Shown in pieces: positions 31,901 through 40,877 of a stretch of DNA of 64,000 nucleotides. The notes under the pieces are model-generated. The model saw only the letters and a program-made list of their open reading frames with translations, was not told the DNA's origin and ran no database searches. The translations under genes and the position numbers were made by a program. The stretch lies in IMG/VR virus record IMGVR_UViG_3300033146_002242, positions 54,288-118,287 of that record; one strand, given 5' to 3'. The first letter of the stretch is position 1. Every line of letters begins with the position of its first letter. Source of the stretch: a virus.

Positions 31901-32196
31901 CCCTTGTTTATGAATCTTTTCAAGTTGGTGATAGGGGCAATTTATTTAATATTACGGGTATTGATGAAACAATTGCACCACCAGAAATTGTTCAAAAATA
32001 TCATACACATTTTTTGAAAAAAGGTAGAAAATTAGAAGTAATTGCTGTACCTGAAACAGAACCGTGTTTACCAAAATATTTTATAGTAAATATTAAAGAA
32101 ATGATGCGGGTTGGATTTCATGATAGATATGATATTTTATTAAAACCGATTTTAAAAGTTCAACAACAAACTAAAAATAAAGTTTTAACATTTTAA
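28951..32196 (+). CDS. family B DNA polymerase with N-terminal UDG-like domain, 1081 aa
   Basis: TAGGAGGGTTGT precedes the ATG. Residues 1-180 resemble a uracil-DNA-glycosylase fold: CTECVLTKY at the start, MITSLSYC, VKPKLIVAMGYNVCKYL (about 111-127) and VLATISHKS (about 150). The expected catalytic motifs are altered, so activity is doubtful. The polymerase follows: exonuclease FDIE (about 325), GWNTNTFDLPY (about 405), YNIRDTDLL (about 506), motif A DFTSLYPS (about 594), motif B KVLANSFYG (about 725) and motif C TSDTDSIF (about 806). It is T4 gp43-like and should be the replicative enzyme. The gene is followed at once by thyX. Confidence 0.9.
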   Translation: MNIKKSQGNCTECVLTKYESLFPNTNSKKNITKVDILFVIDSFSKKDLKNNKILSEQDNKEFYEIFEKYGLKKLKYMITSLSYCDCNHIEDEEQLDKVFECCKENLYHMIDIVKPKLIVAMGYNVCKYLKITKPSLNNINLLRGKFFEYNKSNVLATISHKSLKENKNYVKLLDNDFYKIAEYFNLTNNIHKKNNTGADIKFVGKGLQFYNIPEKYYTEQYRLVDIQFLYKTSEVLYIFRDKNNNKEYYKHNDDYYFYKSSNSIDKKIIEQDNASAFITSWKNRYDIEPDTTYEADVRLPIKHAIDYGIKNKEDCFVDYLNNWFFDIELDMKNTEAFPSIEDAKFPINMISVSFNGNNIIYILDNKTKPIEKDDKNYEYKIFDKEIPLLKEFINDFKNADPDTISGWNTNTFDLPYLYFRLKRLNIEPSTLSKFGVFDVDMQWGRVTIAGVACVDQLEIYKLFEFGKKPSYKLDSIANYELGVKKIELGESISTIYNTDINKLIRYNIRDTDLLVQLEDKIGQINLVHEIRKVCSSTISAIMSTFGQVDPLMISFMKKKGFVVKNAIRTGKEKLVGAFVKEPNPGIYKWFVDFDFTSLYPSIIRTYNIGVNTFVFRFIDPHLGYDITYNPDNLPDEIPIIFDPNYKAKETIVKKEKLLERIKEMNLVWTINGCFYLNHKDEISELSEILDYLMSSRKVYKDKKFEAKVNKDDLMTRVYDTRQLVYKVLANSFYGVIANENFRFFNIHSAGAITASGQEAIKTCVINAHNKIESMYEESDFIQPNILSKKEMYSDTLDKSRNTDNVITSDTDSIFCCFEKFEKTSMEDIRKYCDEIQTFLNTEVIIELLKKHNHFNNEFNFLNMKNELICKKGLFVSKKHYVIHVIEQEGKKVDDIVHVGIDTKRSDISEKTKEFLNELINIIFDDDNITIKKLVNHIKMKEIEFIELLKKGDKTLAKSVSFTKDISKYKRTIPQHINAMLNWNTLVYESFQVGDRGNLFNITGIDETIAPPEIVQKYHTHFLKKGRKLEVIAVPETEPCLPKYFIVNIKEMMRVGFHDRYDILLKPILKVQQQTKNKVLTF

Positions 32197-32206
32197 GGAG
32201 ATTAAA

Positions 32207-32854
32207 ATGGTTGTAGATGTCGAAATTTTAGATTTCAACGAAACTGATATGATTAATAAAGTGGCATTAGCCTGTTATACATGCACACATTCTGATTTAT
32301 CAAAATTTGTTGATTTAACACTTGATGAAAAAAAGCAATTAATTAAACGAGTTGTATCAAGAGGGCATTTATCTGTTTTAAGACATGCTAATTTTACTAT
32401 TGCTATAATTGGTGGATCCAGAGCTATGACCCATCAACTTGTTCGACACCAAGCTGGATTTAATTTTTCACAACAATCATTGAGATACACTAAAATAAAT
32501 GAAGAAAATGATGATTTTTATAATTTACCAGAAATATTGAAAAAAAGTAGATACAGTAAAAATATTGAAAATGTATTACATGAAATTAAATCATTGTATA
32601 TTGAATTAATTAATGATGGTATAAAAGCTGAGGATGCTAGATATATATTACCAATAGGCACAAAATCAAATATTATTGTAACTGCTAATGGAGAATCATT
32701 ATATAATTTATTTAAATCAAGATGTTGTTCTAGGGCACAATTAGAAATTAGAAAAATAACTCAAACTATTCAAAAATATATGGAAGAAAATTTTCCTTAT
32801 ATGTTTTTTAACACAGGGCCAGATTGTAAAAATTGTAAGGAAAAATGTAAATAA
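32207..32854 (+). CDS. thyX: flavin-dependent thymidylate synthase
   Basis: AAGGAGATTAAA precedes the ATG, 11 bases after the polymerase gene. The ThyX signature RHQxGFxFSQQSLRY is present at about residues 79-93, with RGHLSVLRHANFT upstream and a C-terminal SRCCSRAQLEIR segment that binds dUMP in the family. ThyX makes dTMP from dUMP with FAD, NADPH and methylene-tetrahydrofolate. At 215 residues it has the usual length. It would supply thymidine for an AT-rich genome. Confidence 0.93.
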   Translation: MVVDVEILDFNETDMINKVALACYTCTHSDLSKFVDLTLDEKKQLIKRVVSRGHLSVLRHANFTIAIIGGSRAMTHQLVRHQAGFNFSQQSLRYTKINEENDDFYNLPEILKKSRYSKNIENVLHEIKSLYIELINDGIKAEDARYILPIGTKSNIIVTANGESLYNLFKSRCCSRAQLEIRKITQTIQKYMEENFPYMFFNTGPDCKNCKEKCK

Positions 32855-32904
32855 ACAAGGAACATATAATTGATACATATTTTATTAGAAGGAGATTATA
32901 TTAA

Positions 32905-33555
32905 ATGAAGTCGATTAGATTAATTGAGTGTATGTCTACTTGGCAAGGAGAAGGGCCGGATACAGGCAGATATATGGTATTATGCCGATTTAAAAAATGT
33001 CAATTAAATTGTTCGTTTTGTGATACAATGGTATTAATGAAAAATGCTGTTGAAGGTGAATATACGTTTGATAGTATTCAGTCAAAAATAAATTCTGTTA
33101 ATGGTGGGTTATTGATTACAGGTGGTGAACCAACTTTATATTTAGATGAAACTGCTAGCTTATTAACAGAATTAGAATATTCAGTGGCTAATGTAGAAAC
33201 CAATGGTCATAAATTAAAAGAATTAATTTTACAAACACCTAAACATTTAAATGTTAAATTCATTTATTCCCCAAAAATATCATTAAATGATGATGAAGTT
33301 AAATCTTTTATTAATAATGAGAAAATTTATTTTAAATTTGTTATTGATAAATACGATGGTGCTGGCCCAACTATTACAACTAGATCATTAAATAAATTAC
33401 AAATTATGGGTTTTGATATGAGTCATGTTTATTTAATGCCAAAAGGTATTAATTATGGTGAATTAAAACAAAATTCAAAAACAGTTTGTGATTTAGCAGA
33501 ATATTATAATTGTAATATTTCAACTAGGATGCATTTAATTTATAATTTTTATTAG
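32905..33555 (+). CDS. queE: QueE-like 7-carboxy-7-deazaguanine synthase
   Basis: AAGGAGATTATATTAA precedes the ATG. GEGPDTGRYMVLCRFKKC leads into the radical SAM cluster C32-x3-C36-x2-C39 followed by DT, as in QueE. TGGEPTLY (about 72) and the ETNG segment (about 97) follow in order. QueE converts carboxy-tetrahydropterin to CDG on the way to preQ0. With QueD (48829) and the DpdA-like protein (12681) it points to deazaguanine synthesis. FolE and QueC are not in the window. Confidence 0.88.
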   Translation: MKSIRLIECMSTWQGEGPDTGRYMVLCRFKKCQLNCSFCDTMVLMKNAVEGEYTFDSIQSKINSVNGGLLITGGEPTLYLDETASLLTELEYSVANVETNGHKLKELILQTPKHLNVKFIYSPKISLNDDEVKSFINNEKIYFKFVIDKYDGAGPTITTRSLNKLQIMGFDMSHVYLMPKGINYGELKQNSKTVCDLAEYYNCNISTRMHLIYNFY

Positions 33556-33570
33556 AAAAGGAGAGTCGAA

Positions 33571-33882
33571 ATGGAAAAACCTGTTGTAGAGGCATTAGAA
33601 ACAAGAGTTGCCGGAATTCCATTTGAAATTGCTGTACAAACTGCAAGTGGCATTATATGTGATCCACAACAATTGCCACAAGCATATGTAAAAGTTTTAT
33701 CAGTTGGCCCCGAGGTTAAAGGTATTAAGGTAGGAGATATTATTATGGGTCCGAAACATGGTGGACAAACAGTTGTGCATCAAGGAACCATATATAGAAT
33801 ATATGATAAAAATGAAATTTTTGGTATTTTAAATGATGACAATATCAAAATTGATGAAAAACCAATTCTCCATACAGTTTAA
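33571..33882 (+). CDS. GroES-like co-chaperonin, 103 aa
   Basis: AAAGGAGAGTCGAA precedes the ATG. The pattern YVKVLSVGPEVKGIKVGDII followed by HGGQ and IYRIYDKNEIFGIL is that of the Cpn10 fold; length and layout recall T4 gp31. The mobile-loop region (VAGIPFEIAVQ) is divergent. Phage co-chaperonins pair with host GroEL to fold the major capsid protein. No GroEL is visible here. A hairpin terminator follows. Confidence 0.8.
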   Translation: MEKPVVEALETRVAGIPFEIAVQTASGIICDPQQLPQAYVKVLSVGPEVKGIKVGDIIMGPKHGGQTVVHQGTIYRIYDKNEIFGILNDDNIKIDEKPILHTV

Positions 33883-33886
33883 TTTT

Positions 33887-33935
33887 AAAAAATGGATGTG
33901 GCATATATTTTATTAATGTGGCACATCCATTTTTT
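33887..33935 (+). terminator. 14-bp hairpin, terminator
   Basis: AAAAAATGGATGTG (33887-33900) pairs with CACATCCATTTTTT (33922-33935). The A- and T-rich arm ends give a T-run on both strands. Confidence 0.75.
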
Positions 33936-33947
33936 CACATATTTATT

Positions 33948-34112
33948 ATGAAAAAAATATTAGCACCTTTTATTATTTTTGGTTATTGTATAGGATTGAT
34001 AGTAACAATTTTATTTTGTTTAATATTATCCATATTTACAATTCCTTTTAAATATTTATCTAAATTATATTTTCAATATAAATTTAAAATGAATAAGGTA
34101 AAAAATGAATAA
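33948..34112 (+). CDS. small membrane protein, 54 aa
   Basis: ATG at 33948 begins MKKILAPFIIFGYC, one long hydrophobic segment (residues 5-32) followed by a basic tail. No good binding site is present. Its end overlaps the start of the beta-prime fragment by eight bases (ATGAATAA), so it may couple to it. Function unknown. Confidence 0.45.
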   Translation: MKKILAPFIIFGYCIGLIVTILFCLILSIFTIPFKYLSKLYFQYKFKMNKVKNE

Positions 34113-36138
34113 AAATATTGAATTGATTCCAGTATCAGAAATAAAAATAGAATATGACCCATCTATGACAACTGCATATGATTTTACTGTAGAAGATTAT
34201 TTTACTTTTTGTACAGATGATGGTATTTTTGTACAGGATTCAATGTCAATTATACATCCTCTTTCTGATGAATCACAAGAAGAAATCAGAGAGAAAATGA
34301 ACTCTCCAAAATCTTTAAAATCATTAGATGGTTCAACTACATCATTATCAAAGGATATGTATGTTGGATTATATATTTTAACAAAACCAAAAAAGAAAAA
34401 ATCATCTCCAATTATTATCACAAGTCCAGAGCAATTAAATGATATAACAGACCCATATATTTTAGTTAAATTTAGAGGGCATGTTTGTACCGCAGGATTT
34501 GCAATATATAATTCATGTTTTCCAAGAGATTTTGAATTTCAAACAAAACAAGCAACAAAATCAGAATTAAATCGAGTCACAACAATTTGTTTAGAAAAAT
34601 ATGATAAAAATATTTTTAATGAAATTTTAGATAGATTATGTAAAATAGGATTTAAATGGGCTACAATAGCTGGATCCAGTTTTACTTTAAAAAATTTAGA
34701 TGTTCCACCAGAAATTGAAAAACTAAAAAAAGAAATGGTTGGGAAGGATCCTGAAACTGTATCAGCTTTATTAAATAAAGCTCAAAAAATAATTGAAAAA
34801 TATTTACACGATACTGGGTTAGGTGATATTATTGAAAGTGGATGTGCAAAAGGATATGGGCAATCCATGCAAATTTTGGTGGCAAAGGGATTGATTTCAT
34901 CTATGGAAGGTGGAATTTTACCCGGTATAGGTACATCATTTATCGATGGATTGCCTCCAGATATATTTTTTACAGCCGGTAGTGGTGCTAGACATGGAAT
35001 GGTTGGTAGAGCAATTAATACTGCTGACACAGGTTATTTGGCGAGAAAATTAGTTTATTTTTTAAACAGTGTGGAACTTCATCCTTCATTAGCTGATTGT
35101 AAAACAAATCGTACTTTAAAATTATCTATTATAGATAATAAACAAATCCAAAAATTAAAATTTAGATTTATTGAAAAAAACGGTAAAATAATTCCAATTG
35201 AACAAGCGGGTGTTAAAATTGGGGATGTTATTAATTTGAGATCACCAATTTTTTGTAAATCGCAAAAAATTTGTCATACTTGTCATGGAAAATCTTTTTT
35301 ACGTAAAGCTACACCATATATAGGTGTGACATATGGGCTGATATTAGGTGAGTCAGCAACACAAGCATCAATGGAAAAATTTCATACTGGCGGTGCTATT
35401 AAAATTAAAAAGAAAAACTTGGTTAATGATTTAATATCAAATGTACCTGTTTTGAATAAATCTATAATAAATCAATTTTTTACAACATCAGAAAATTCAT
35501 TAATTACCAAACAAGATTGTAAATTAGAAATTGATGTTGTTGATCTAAAAATGTCTGATGATGGTGATTATTATTATAATGAAGATAGTAAAAAATTGGT
35601 ATTTAAAAATTTAATTTCTACATATACATCTGGAACAACAACATTTCCTGTATTATTTGATTATGTTACTGAATTTGATATTGTTCATGTTATAAATCAA
35701 AATAAAGAAAAAATTGTATTAGAATTTATTAAAGGTGATGTTTTATTAATATCCCCATTAGAAGATACTGAGATGACAGAACTATCACGTTATTTAGATA
35801 GACTGATTGGTGGTAGAATTAAATTTTTTGATGTAGAACATTTGTTTTCAAAAATATATCAACAATATAAAGATTTATCACCTTTACCAATGGTATCGTA
35901 TGAAGTATTATTATCGCAAATTTTAAGATATAAAAAGGATCCTCAATATCCAGCTAGATTAGCTAAAGAATGGGATCCTATTTTATTAAATATGCGTAAA
36001 ACTATTTTTAATGAAGGTTTTATTCAGGGACTTGCTTTTGAAAATATAAATGAAGCAATTAGATCTGGATTAACTAAGAATACAGATGATAATTTGAATA
36101 TTCTGGAAAAAGTATTTACCGGAGAACAATTAAAATGA
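34105..36138 (+). CDS. RNA polymerase beta-prime, C-terminal part, led by a C-intein-like segment, 677 aa
   Basis: From residue 46 the protein follows bacterial RpoC just after the catalytic NADFDGD motif: HPLSDESQEEI (for VPLxxEAQxEA), DMYVGLYILT, GARHGMVGR (about 293), a zinc site CxxxxxxCHTCHG (about 387-397) and GESATQASMEKFHTGG (about 415), the bridge-helix/trigger-loop region. The DFDGD triad itself is missing. Residues 1-45 instead read like an intein C terminus: AYDFTVEDYFTFCTDDGIF then VQD|S. The gene has its own start, so this looks like the C half of a split intein. The N half of beta-prime must lie elsewhere. The last four bases overlap the beta gene. Confidence 0.85.
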   Translation: MNKNIELIPVSEIKIEYDPSMTTAYDFTVEDYFTFCTDDGIFVQDSMSIIHPLSDESQEEIREKMNSPKSLKSLDGSTTSLSKDMYVGLYILTKPKKKKSSPIIITSPEQLNDITDPYILVKFRGHVCTAGFAIYNSCFPRDFEFQTKQATKSELNRVTTICLEKYDKNIFNEILDRLCKIGFKWATIAGSSFTLKNLDVPPEIEKLKKEMVGKDPETVSALLNKAQKIIEKYLHDTGLGDIIESGCAKGYGQSMQILVAKGLISSMEGGILPGIGTSFIDGLPPDIFFTAGSGARHGMVGRAINTADTGYLARKLVYFLNSVELHPSLADCKTNRTLKLSIIDNKQIQKLKFRFIEKNGKIIPIEQAGVKIGDVINLRSPIFCKSQKICHTCHGKSFLRKATPYIGVTYGLILGESATQASMEKFHTGGAIKIKKKNLVNDLISNVPVLNKSIINQFFTTSENSLITKQDCKLEIDVVDLKMSDDGDYYYNEDSKKLVFKNLISTYTSGTTTFPVLFDYVTEFDIVHVINQNKEKIVLEFIKGDVLLISPLEDTEMTELSRYLDRLIGGRIKFFDVEHLFSKIYQQYKDLSPLPMVSYEVLLSQILRYKKDPQYPARLAKEWDPILLNMRKTIFNEGFIQGLAFENINEAIRSGLTKNTDDNLNILEKVFTGEQLK

Positions 36139-39100
36139 TATCTTTTGATAACGCAAAAATATATAAAATATATAATGGGTTTAGATTTTATCAGCATCCT
36201 AAAAATCCATATTTTATTACATATTTATCTGAAAATTCATCTTTTTTAAAAGATTATCATAATTTAAATATTTCCAGAATTGATGTAAAAAATATAGTCA
36301 TGCCTATAACAAAAATACCAAGATCATATCCTTCTTCACAAGATAGGCAATTATATAAAAAATATAAATTATATTTATCATCCCCTAGAAAATTACCAAC
36401 TGGAAAAAATGTTATTTTTGATATATCTAAATATTTGTATTTGATTGATAGTACATATAAACCAATGACATATCGGCAAAAAGCTGGTAAAATGATTCAA
36501 AATATTGTTAGAGATGCATTTTATCAAGTACCTTCTAATTATGAAAAAATTCTGATGTATTCAGTTAGAGTTGATAAAGATTTTAATCCTAGTTATATTA
36601 ATAGAAAGATTTTTTTATTTTTAGAAGAAATACATGATAATAATTTTCCATATGATCATTTTATTTTATGTTTAATTTCTGAAAACAATGTATATTATCG
36701 TATTCTGATTAAAAACAGAGAATATTTTTTTAATAGATTGAAACAATATATTAAAAATATTAGAGAAATTGATGTTGAAAAAGAAAGTGAAGAAAATGAA
36801 GAACGTGAAAAATTATCACAAGATATTATAAAGAAAATTACTAACAATATTGAACCTAAAAATAAAGACGTTATAAAAAATGTATTAGCTGATTTTATTG
36901 AACAACATCCAGAAGAAGTAGAAAAAATTGTTAAAGATGATGTAGAAAATAATAAATCAGTGTCAGCATCAACAGCATATGATTTGGTATCAATAGCCAT
37001 TTTAGTTCAGAATAATAGAAATATAGAGAAATCGAAAAAAATAGTTCAAAACACTAATAAAAATCCTCTTGAAAAATTCAAAAAAATTGAAAAACAATTT
37101 GTTGATGAAATAATACCTATTCAAAAACCAACTGTTGATAATGATAGTGTTTTATATGAAAAAGTTAAAATAGCTGATTCAGTAGATAATATAGGACCAG
37201 ATCATATTTTTGAAAAACGTAAAAAAGATTTTACACAAAATCTTAAAAAAGATATTGCTTTAACTTTTAAAAGTTTAGATAATAGAGATGTGCCATTAAA
37301 AATACAATCTGTTAAATTTGAAAATTCACCTGACCAGTCACATAATTTAAATAAATCAGATATAACTGTAGCAGTAATTACACTTTTTGATAAAAAAGGA
37401 AAAAATCATACTGTTAGAATACAAATACCAAAAATTAATAAAGATGGTACATTTTTTATTAATGGTAAACGGAAGTGTTTAATTAATCAAATTTATCAAT
37501 TACCTATTCAATTTCCAAAACCATTTGAAGCTAAATTTGAAAGTTCATATTCAATGTTTTATATTTATAGTAAACATTTGGCAAAGGTAAATTATTTACA
37601 AATTTTTATGGGTACTTATAAATTACCACTGTCTATTGTTATGTTTTATGGTTTTGGATTTGATATTGTTCTAAAAAAGTTTGATATTAAGTATATGGTA
37701 CAAGATGAAGCACCACCTAAAGATACCAAATATGTTTTAAAAATTGATGGGAAATATTATATTTTTCATAATATTCATAAAGAAGTACAGATTCAATTTA
37801 TTAATTCATTGTTACGTGAAGATTTGAATGGAATAGCGAATGATTCTATTGAATTATTTTCTAAAGCATTTTTTAGTAAATTTATAATTAAAGATACTGG
37901 CCGTGTTAATTCAGTATATTTAATTCAAAATAACTTTGATAATATTGTTGATAATATTTCTAAAAGTATTTTGGCTTCTAAAGGTTATCCAACTAAACTA
38001 GCAGATATTATGTATTATATGTCTGTTGGGGCGGTAGAAGGATATACTATAAAAAGAAATGATTTAGATAATCAAAGAATTAGAAGTTCTGAAATTATTT
38101 CCCATTTATTACAGAAAGAAGTTTTGACAGCATATACTATTTATAAAGAAAAATATTTAGCAGGAAATGAAGATGCTAAATTTGAAATGGCTGAAACAAA
38201 ATTGTTATCTGAATTTAGTATGGCTGAAATTGTTGCTAATATGGAATATGCTAATCCAATTGAAGAATTATCTGTTATGACAAGGGTCAGCCCAATTGGT
38301 AAAAATATTGGTGGTGTTCCAAATAAAGATACTATTACTTTAGAAGGTAGAAGTTTACATAAAACATATTTTGGTAATATAGATCCTGTTGATACACCAG
38401 AAGGGCCAGGTGTTGGTGTGACACAACATTTAGCTATCGGTGCGGCTATTTCTACTTCTAGAGGATTATTTTCTGAGCAAAAAGATGCTATGAAAAAACC
38501 AACTACTACAATTTCAACAACAACTGCAATGATACCATTTATGCAAAATAATGATGGTAATAGAGTCATGTTTGGTTCTGGTCAAATGAAACAAGCAGTT
38601 CCGTTAAAAAATCCAGAACCACCTATTGTTCAAACTGGTTATGAATCTATTTTAACTCATAATTTATCTGATAATTTTATTAAAAGATCTGAATGTAGTG
38701 GAAAAGTTTTAAAGATAACAGATTCACAAATTTTCATTCAATGTAAAGATAGTAAAAAAATTGAAAAAATTGATTTAACACCTGTTCATTTATCATCTGG
38801 TTCTGGTAGAGATACTTTAAGTGAATTTAATGTAGTTGTTAAAGAAGGGCAAACAGTAAAACAAAATCAAAGAATAGCCGAAGGTGCATCTATAAAAGAT
38901 GGTTTTCTTTCATTAGGAAGAAATTTATGTGCAGCTTTTATGTCATGGAAAGGGTATAATTTTGAAGATGGGATTGTTGTAAACGAATCAGTTATTAAAA
39001 ATGAAAAATTAAAATCTTTGCATGGTATGGTGGAAGAAGTTCAATTATCAAAAAAAGATAAAATTTTAGATATAATTAAGATTGGTACACATACTAAGCA

Positions 39101-40262
39101 TGGAGATGTTTTATTAAAAAAATCTATTGGTGATTTAGATGAATTATTGGGAATTGATGATAGTGATGATGAAGATTTATTAACTGATTTTGCTGATGGT
39201 AAAATGATAAAAAAATCACCCGGTGGTGTTATAGCAAATATAGAAATTTTTTCAAATGATAAACCAGATAAATTTCCTGAATATGTACAAGAAATAATTA
39301 AAAAAACAAATAAAAGATATGGTAATCCAAAATTATCATATCGAAATAAAAAAGGACCTATTCAAGGAACTTTGATTAAATTTTATATTAATCAAGAAAT
39401 GAATCTGATGCACGGCGATAAAATGACAAATCGACATGGTGCAAAAGGTGTTATATCATTAATTGAAAAAGAAGAAAATATGCCTTTAACACCGTGGGGC
39501 GATAAAGTTGAAATTATTCTAAATCCGGTTGGTGTTATCAATAGAATGAATGTTGGTCAATTATTAGAAATGAATATGGGACTTGTTTCTAAAGTTTTAG
39601 CTTTACAAATTTTAAAAAATAAAAACAGTAAATCAACGGTAATTAAAATTATTAAAAATGTATTAAAATTAATTGATAAAACTAATAAACAAGTAATTGT
39701 ATCATCAATAATATCAACCTTAAATGCAATGAGTAGTACTAAATATAAACAATTTATTGAAGAATTAGAATCATATACATTTTTTCCTATTATTATTCCA
39801 CCTTATAAATCTCCTAAAATTGAAGATATTTATAAAGTTTATTCATATTTAAAATTACCAAAAACTTATCATTTATATTTACCAGAATATAAATCAAAAA
39901 CAATTGAGGATGTTGCAGTTGGTTATATTTATTATGAAAAATTAGAACACATAGGTAATTTAAAATTACATAGTAGAAGTACAGGTCCTGTTATAGCTAA
40001 AACAGGTCAACCAACAGCTGGGAAAAGGAAAGGTGGCGGTGTACGTGTTGGTGAATCAGATGTTTATGCATTATTAGCCCATAATAGTACAACTGTTGTT
40101 AATGAATTGTTTGGGGCAATGTCTGATGGGGCACAGTCTAAAAACGAAGAAATTTCCAACATATTAATGAATGGGCATACTAAATATGTTCATCAAAAAT
40201 CATCACCAACTGGTAATTTATTAAGAGCTTATTTAGTTGCTATGATGATTGAAAAGGGATAA
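36135..40262 (+). CDS. RNA polymerase beta subunit with extra N-terminal domain, 1375 aa
   Basis: The start overlaps the beta-prime stop (ATGA). Residues 1-210 form a domain shared with the head-cluster protein at 21085. A charged linker follows (210-330). The bacterial RpoB core comes next: DPVDTPEGPGVG (about 751), GQMKQAVPL (about 816), WKGYNFEDGIVVNES (about 937), GDKMTNRHGAKGVIS (about 1093), NPVGVINRMNVGQ (about 1135) and GKRKGGGVRVGESDVYAL near the C terminus. With beta-prime it should form a phage multisubunit polymerase. No alpha or omega equivalents are recognised here. Confidence 0.92.
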   Translation: MISFDNAKIYKIYNGFRFYQHPKNPYFITYLSENSSFLKDYHNLNISRIDVKNIVMPITKIPRSYPSSQDRQLYKKYKLYLSSPRKLPTGKNVIFDISKYLYLIDSTYKPMTYRQKAGKMIQNIVRDAFYQVPSNYEKILMYSVRVDKDFNPSYINRKIFLFLEEIHDNNFPYDHFILCLISENNVYYRILIKNREYFFNRLKQYIKNIREIDVEKESEENEEREKLSQDIIKKITNNIEPKNKDVIKNVLADFIEQHPEEVEKIVKDDVENNKSVSASTAYDLVSIAILVQNNRNIEKSKKIVQNTNKNPLEKFKKIEKQFVDEIIPIQKPTVDNDSVLYEKVKIADSVDNIGPDHIFEKRKKDFTQNLKKDIALTFKSLDNRDVPLKIQSVKFENSPDQSHNLNKSDITVAVITLFDKKGKNHTVRIQIPKINKDGTFFINGKRKCLINQIYQLPIQFPKPFEAKFESSYSMFYIYSKHLAKVNYLQIFMGTYKLPLSIVMFYGFGFDIVLKKFDIKYMVQDEAPPKDTKYVLKIDGKYYIFHNIHKEVQIQFINSLLREDLNGIANDSIELFSKAFFSKFIIKDTGRVNSVYLIQNNFDNIVDNISKSILASKGYPTKLADIMYYMSVGAVEGYTIKRNDLDNQRIRSSEIISHLLQKEVLTAYTIYKEKYLAGNEDAKFEMAETKLLSEFSMAEIVANMEYANPIEELSVMTRVSPIGKNIGGVPNKDTITLEGRSLHKTYFGNIDPVDTPEGPGVGVTQHLAIGAAISTSRGLFSEQKDAMKKPTTTISTTTAMIPFMQNNDGNRVMFGSGQMKQAVPLKNPEPPIVQTGYESILTHNLSDNFIKRSECSGKVLKITDSQIFIQCKDSKKIEKIDLTPVHLSSGSGRDTLSEFNVVVKEGQTVKQNQRIAEGASIKDGFLSLGRNLCAAFMSWKGYNFEDGIVVNESVIKNEKLKSLHGMVEEVQLSKKDKILDIIKIGTHTKHGDVLLKKSIGDLDELLGIDDSDDEDLLTDFADGKMIKKSPGGVIANIEIFSNDKPDKFPEYVQEIIKKTNKRYGNPKLSYRNKKGPIQGTLIKFYINQEMNLMHGDKMTNRHGAKGVISLIEKEENMPLTPWGDKVEIILNPVGVINRMNVGQLLEMNMGLVSKVLALQILKNKNSKSTVIKIIKNVLKLIDKTNKQVIVSSIISTLNAMSSTKYKQFIEELESYTFFPIIIPPYKSPKIEDIYKVYSYLKLPKTYHLYLPEYKSKTIEDVAVGYIYYEKLEHIGNLKLHSRSTGPVIAKTGQPTAGKRKGGGVRVGESDVYALLAHNSTTVVNELFGAMSDGAQSKNEEISNILMNGHTKYVHQKSSPTGNLLRAYLVAMMIEKG

Positions 40263-40264
40263 AA

Positions 40265-40864
40265 ATGGATACTAATAAAGAAATAGAAAATAATTTTTTT
40301 ATAAGTGGATATACACTAGGAGATGTTTCAGAAATAGATGAAGAAGATATTGAATTAAAAAGAGAAGCTGGTGTATATGCTTATGATGGTTATAATTTTA
40401 TAGATGCATTTGATGATCCAAATTTTGAATCTATTTTTTATTTAACATATGAATTAATAAAAGAATTTTCTCTTAATGATTTAAGAATTATTTGTCGGGA
40501 TTTAATAGATTTAGTTTTTAAAAAATTTGAATATCAAATAGTACCAACACCTGTATTTGGTACATTTGGTGATGTGGATGAATTTTTAGATTTTATTAAA
40601 TTTTTAAAATTTGATAATGTTAGTTTTTTATTTGATTTAATAACTGATATGAATTTAGATATAAAAAAAGTTGTTGAATTAAAAGATTTGAATTCTTTAG
40701 GACATTTACGAATTATTAATCATATTGAACATATTTCATTTAAATATAAGTATAATAAATATATTTATAATTATATAATTTCACATGCAAAAAAACCATT
40801 TATTAAATGGATAAATCAAATATTCATCGATAATAAATCAGATGTTTTATTAGAACTAATTTAA
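40265..40864 (+). CDS. hypothetical protein, 199 aa
   Basis: AAAAGGGATAAAA precedes the ATG, two bases after the beta gene, so it is probably in the polymerase operon. The protein is acidic, Phe- and Asp-rich and helical. No family is recognised. A small polymerase-associated subunit is possible from position only. Confidence 0.6.
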   Translation: MDTNKEIENNFFISGYTLGDVSEIDEEDIELKREAGVYAYDGYNFIDAFDDPNFESIFYLTYELIKEFSLNDLRIICRDLIDLVFKKFEYQIVPTPVFGTFGDVDEFLDFIKFLKFDNVSFLFDLITDMNLDIKKVVELKDLNSLGHLRIINHIEHISFKYKYNKYIYNYIISHAKKPFIKWINQIFIDNKSDVLLELI

Positions 40865-40877
40865 GTCAAGGAGAATT

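Noticed and set aside
36695-37000. Minus-strand Ser/Phe-rich frames opposite long plus genes (also near 16239, 16515 and 38141)
   Set aside because: These arise from Glu/Lys/Asp-rich plus-strand codons read backwards; none has a ribosome binding site.
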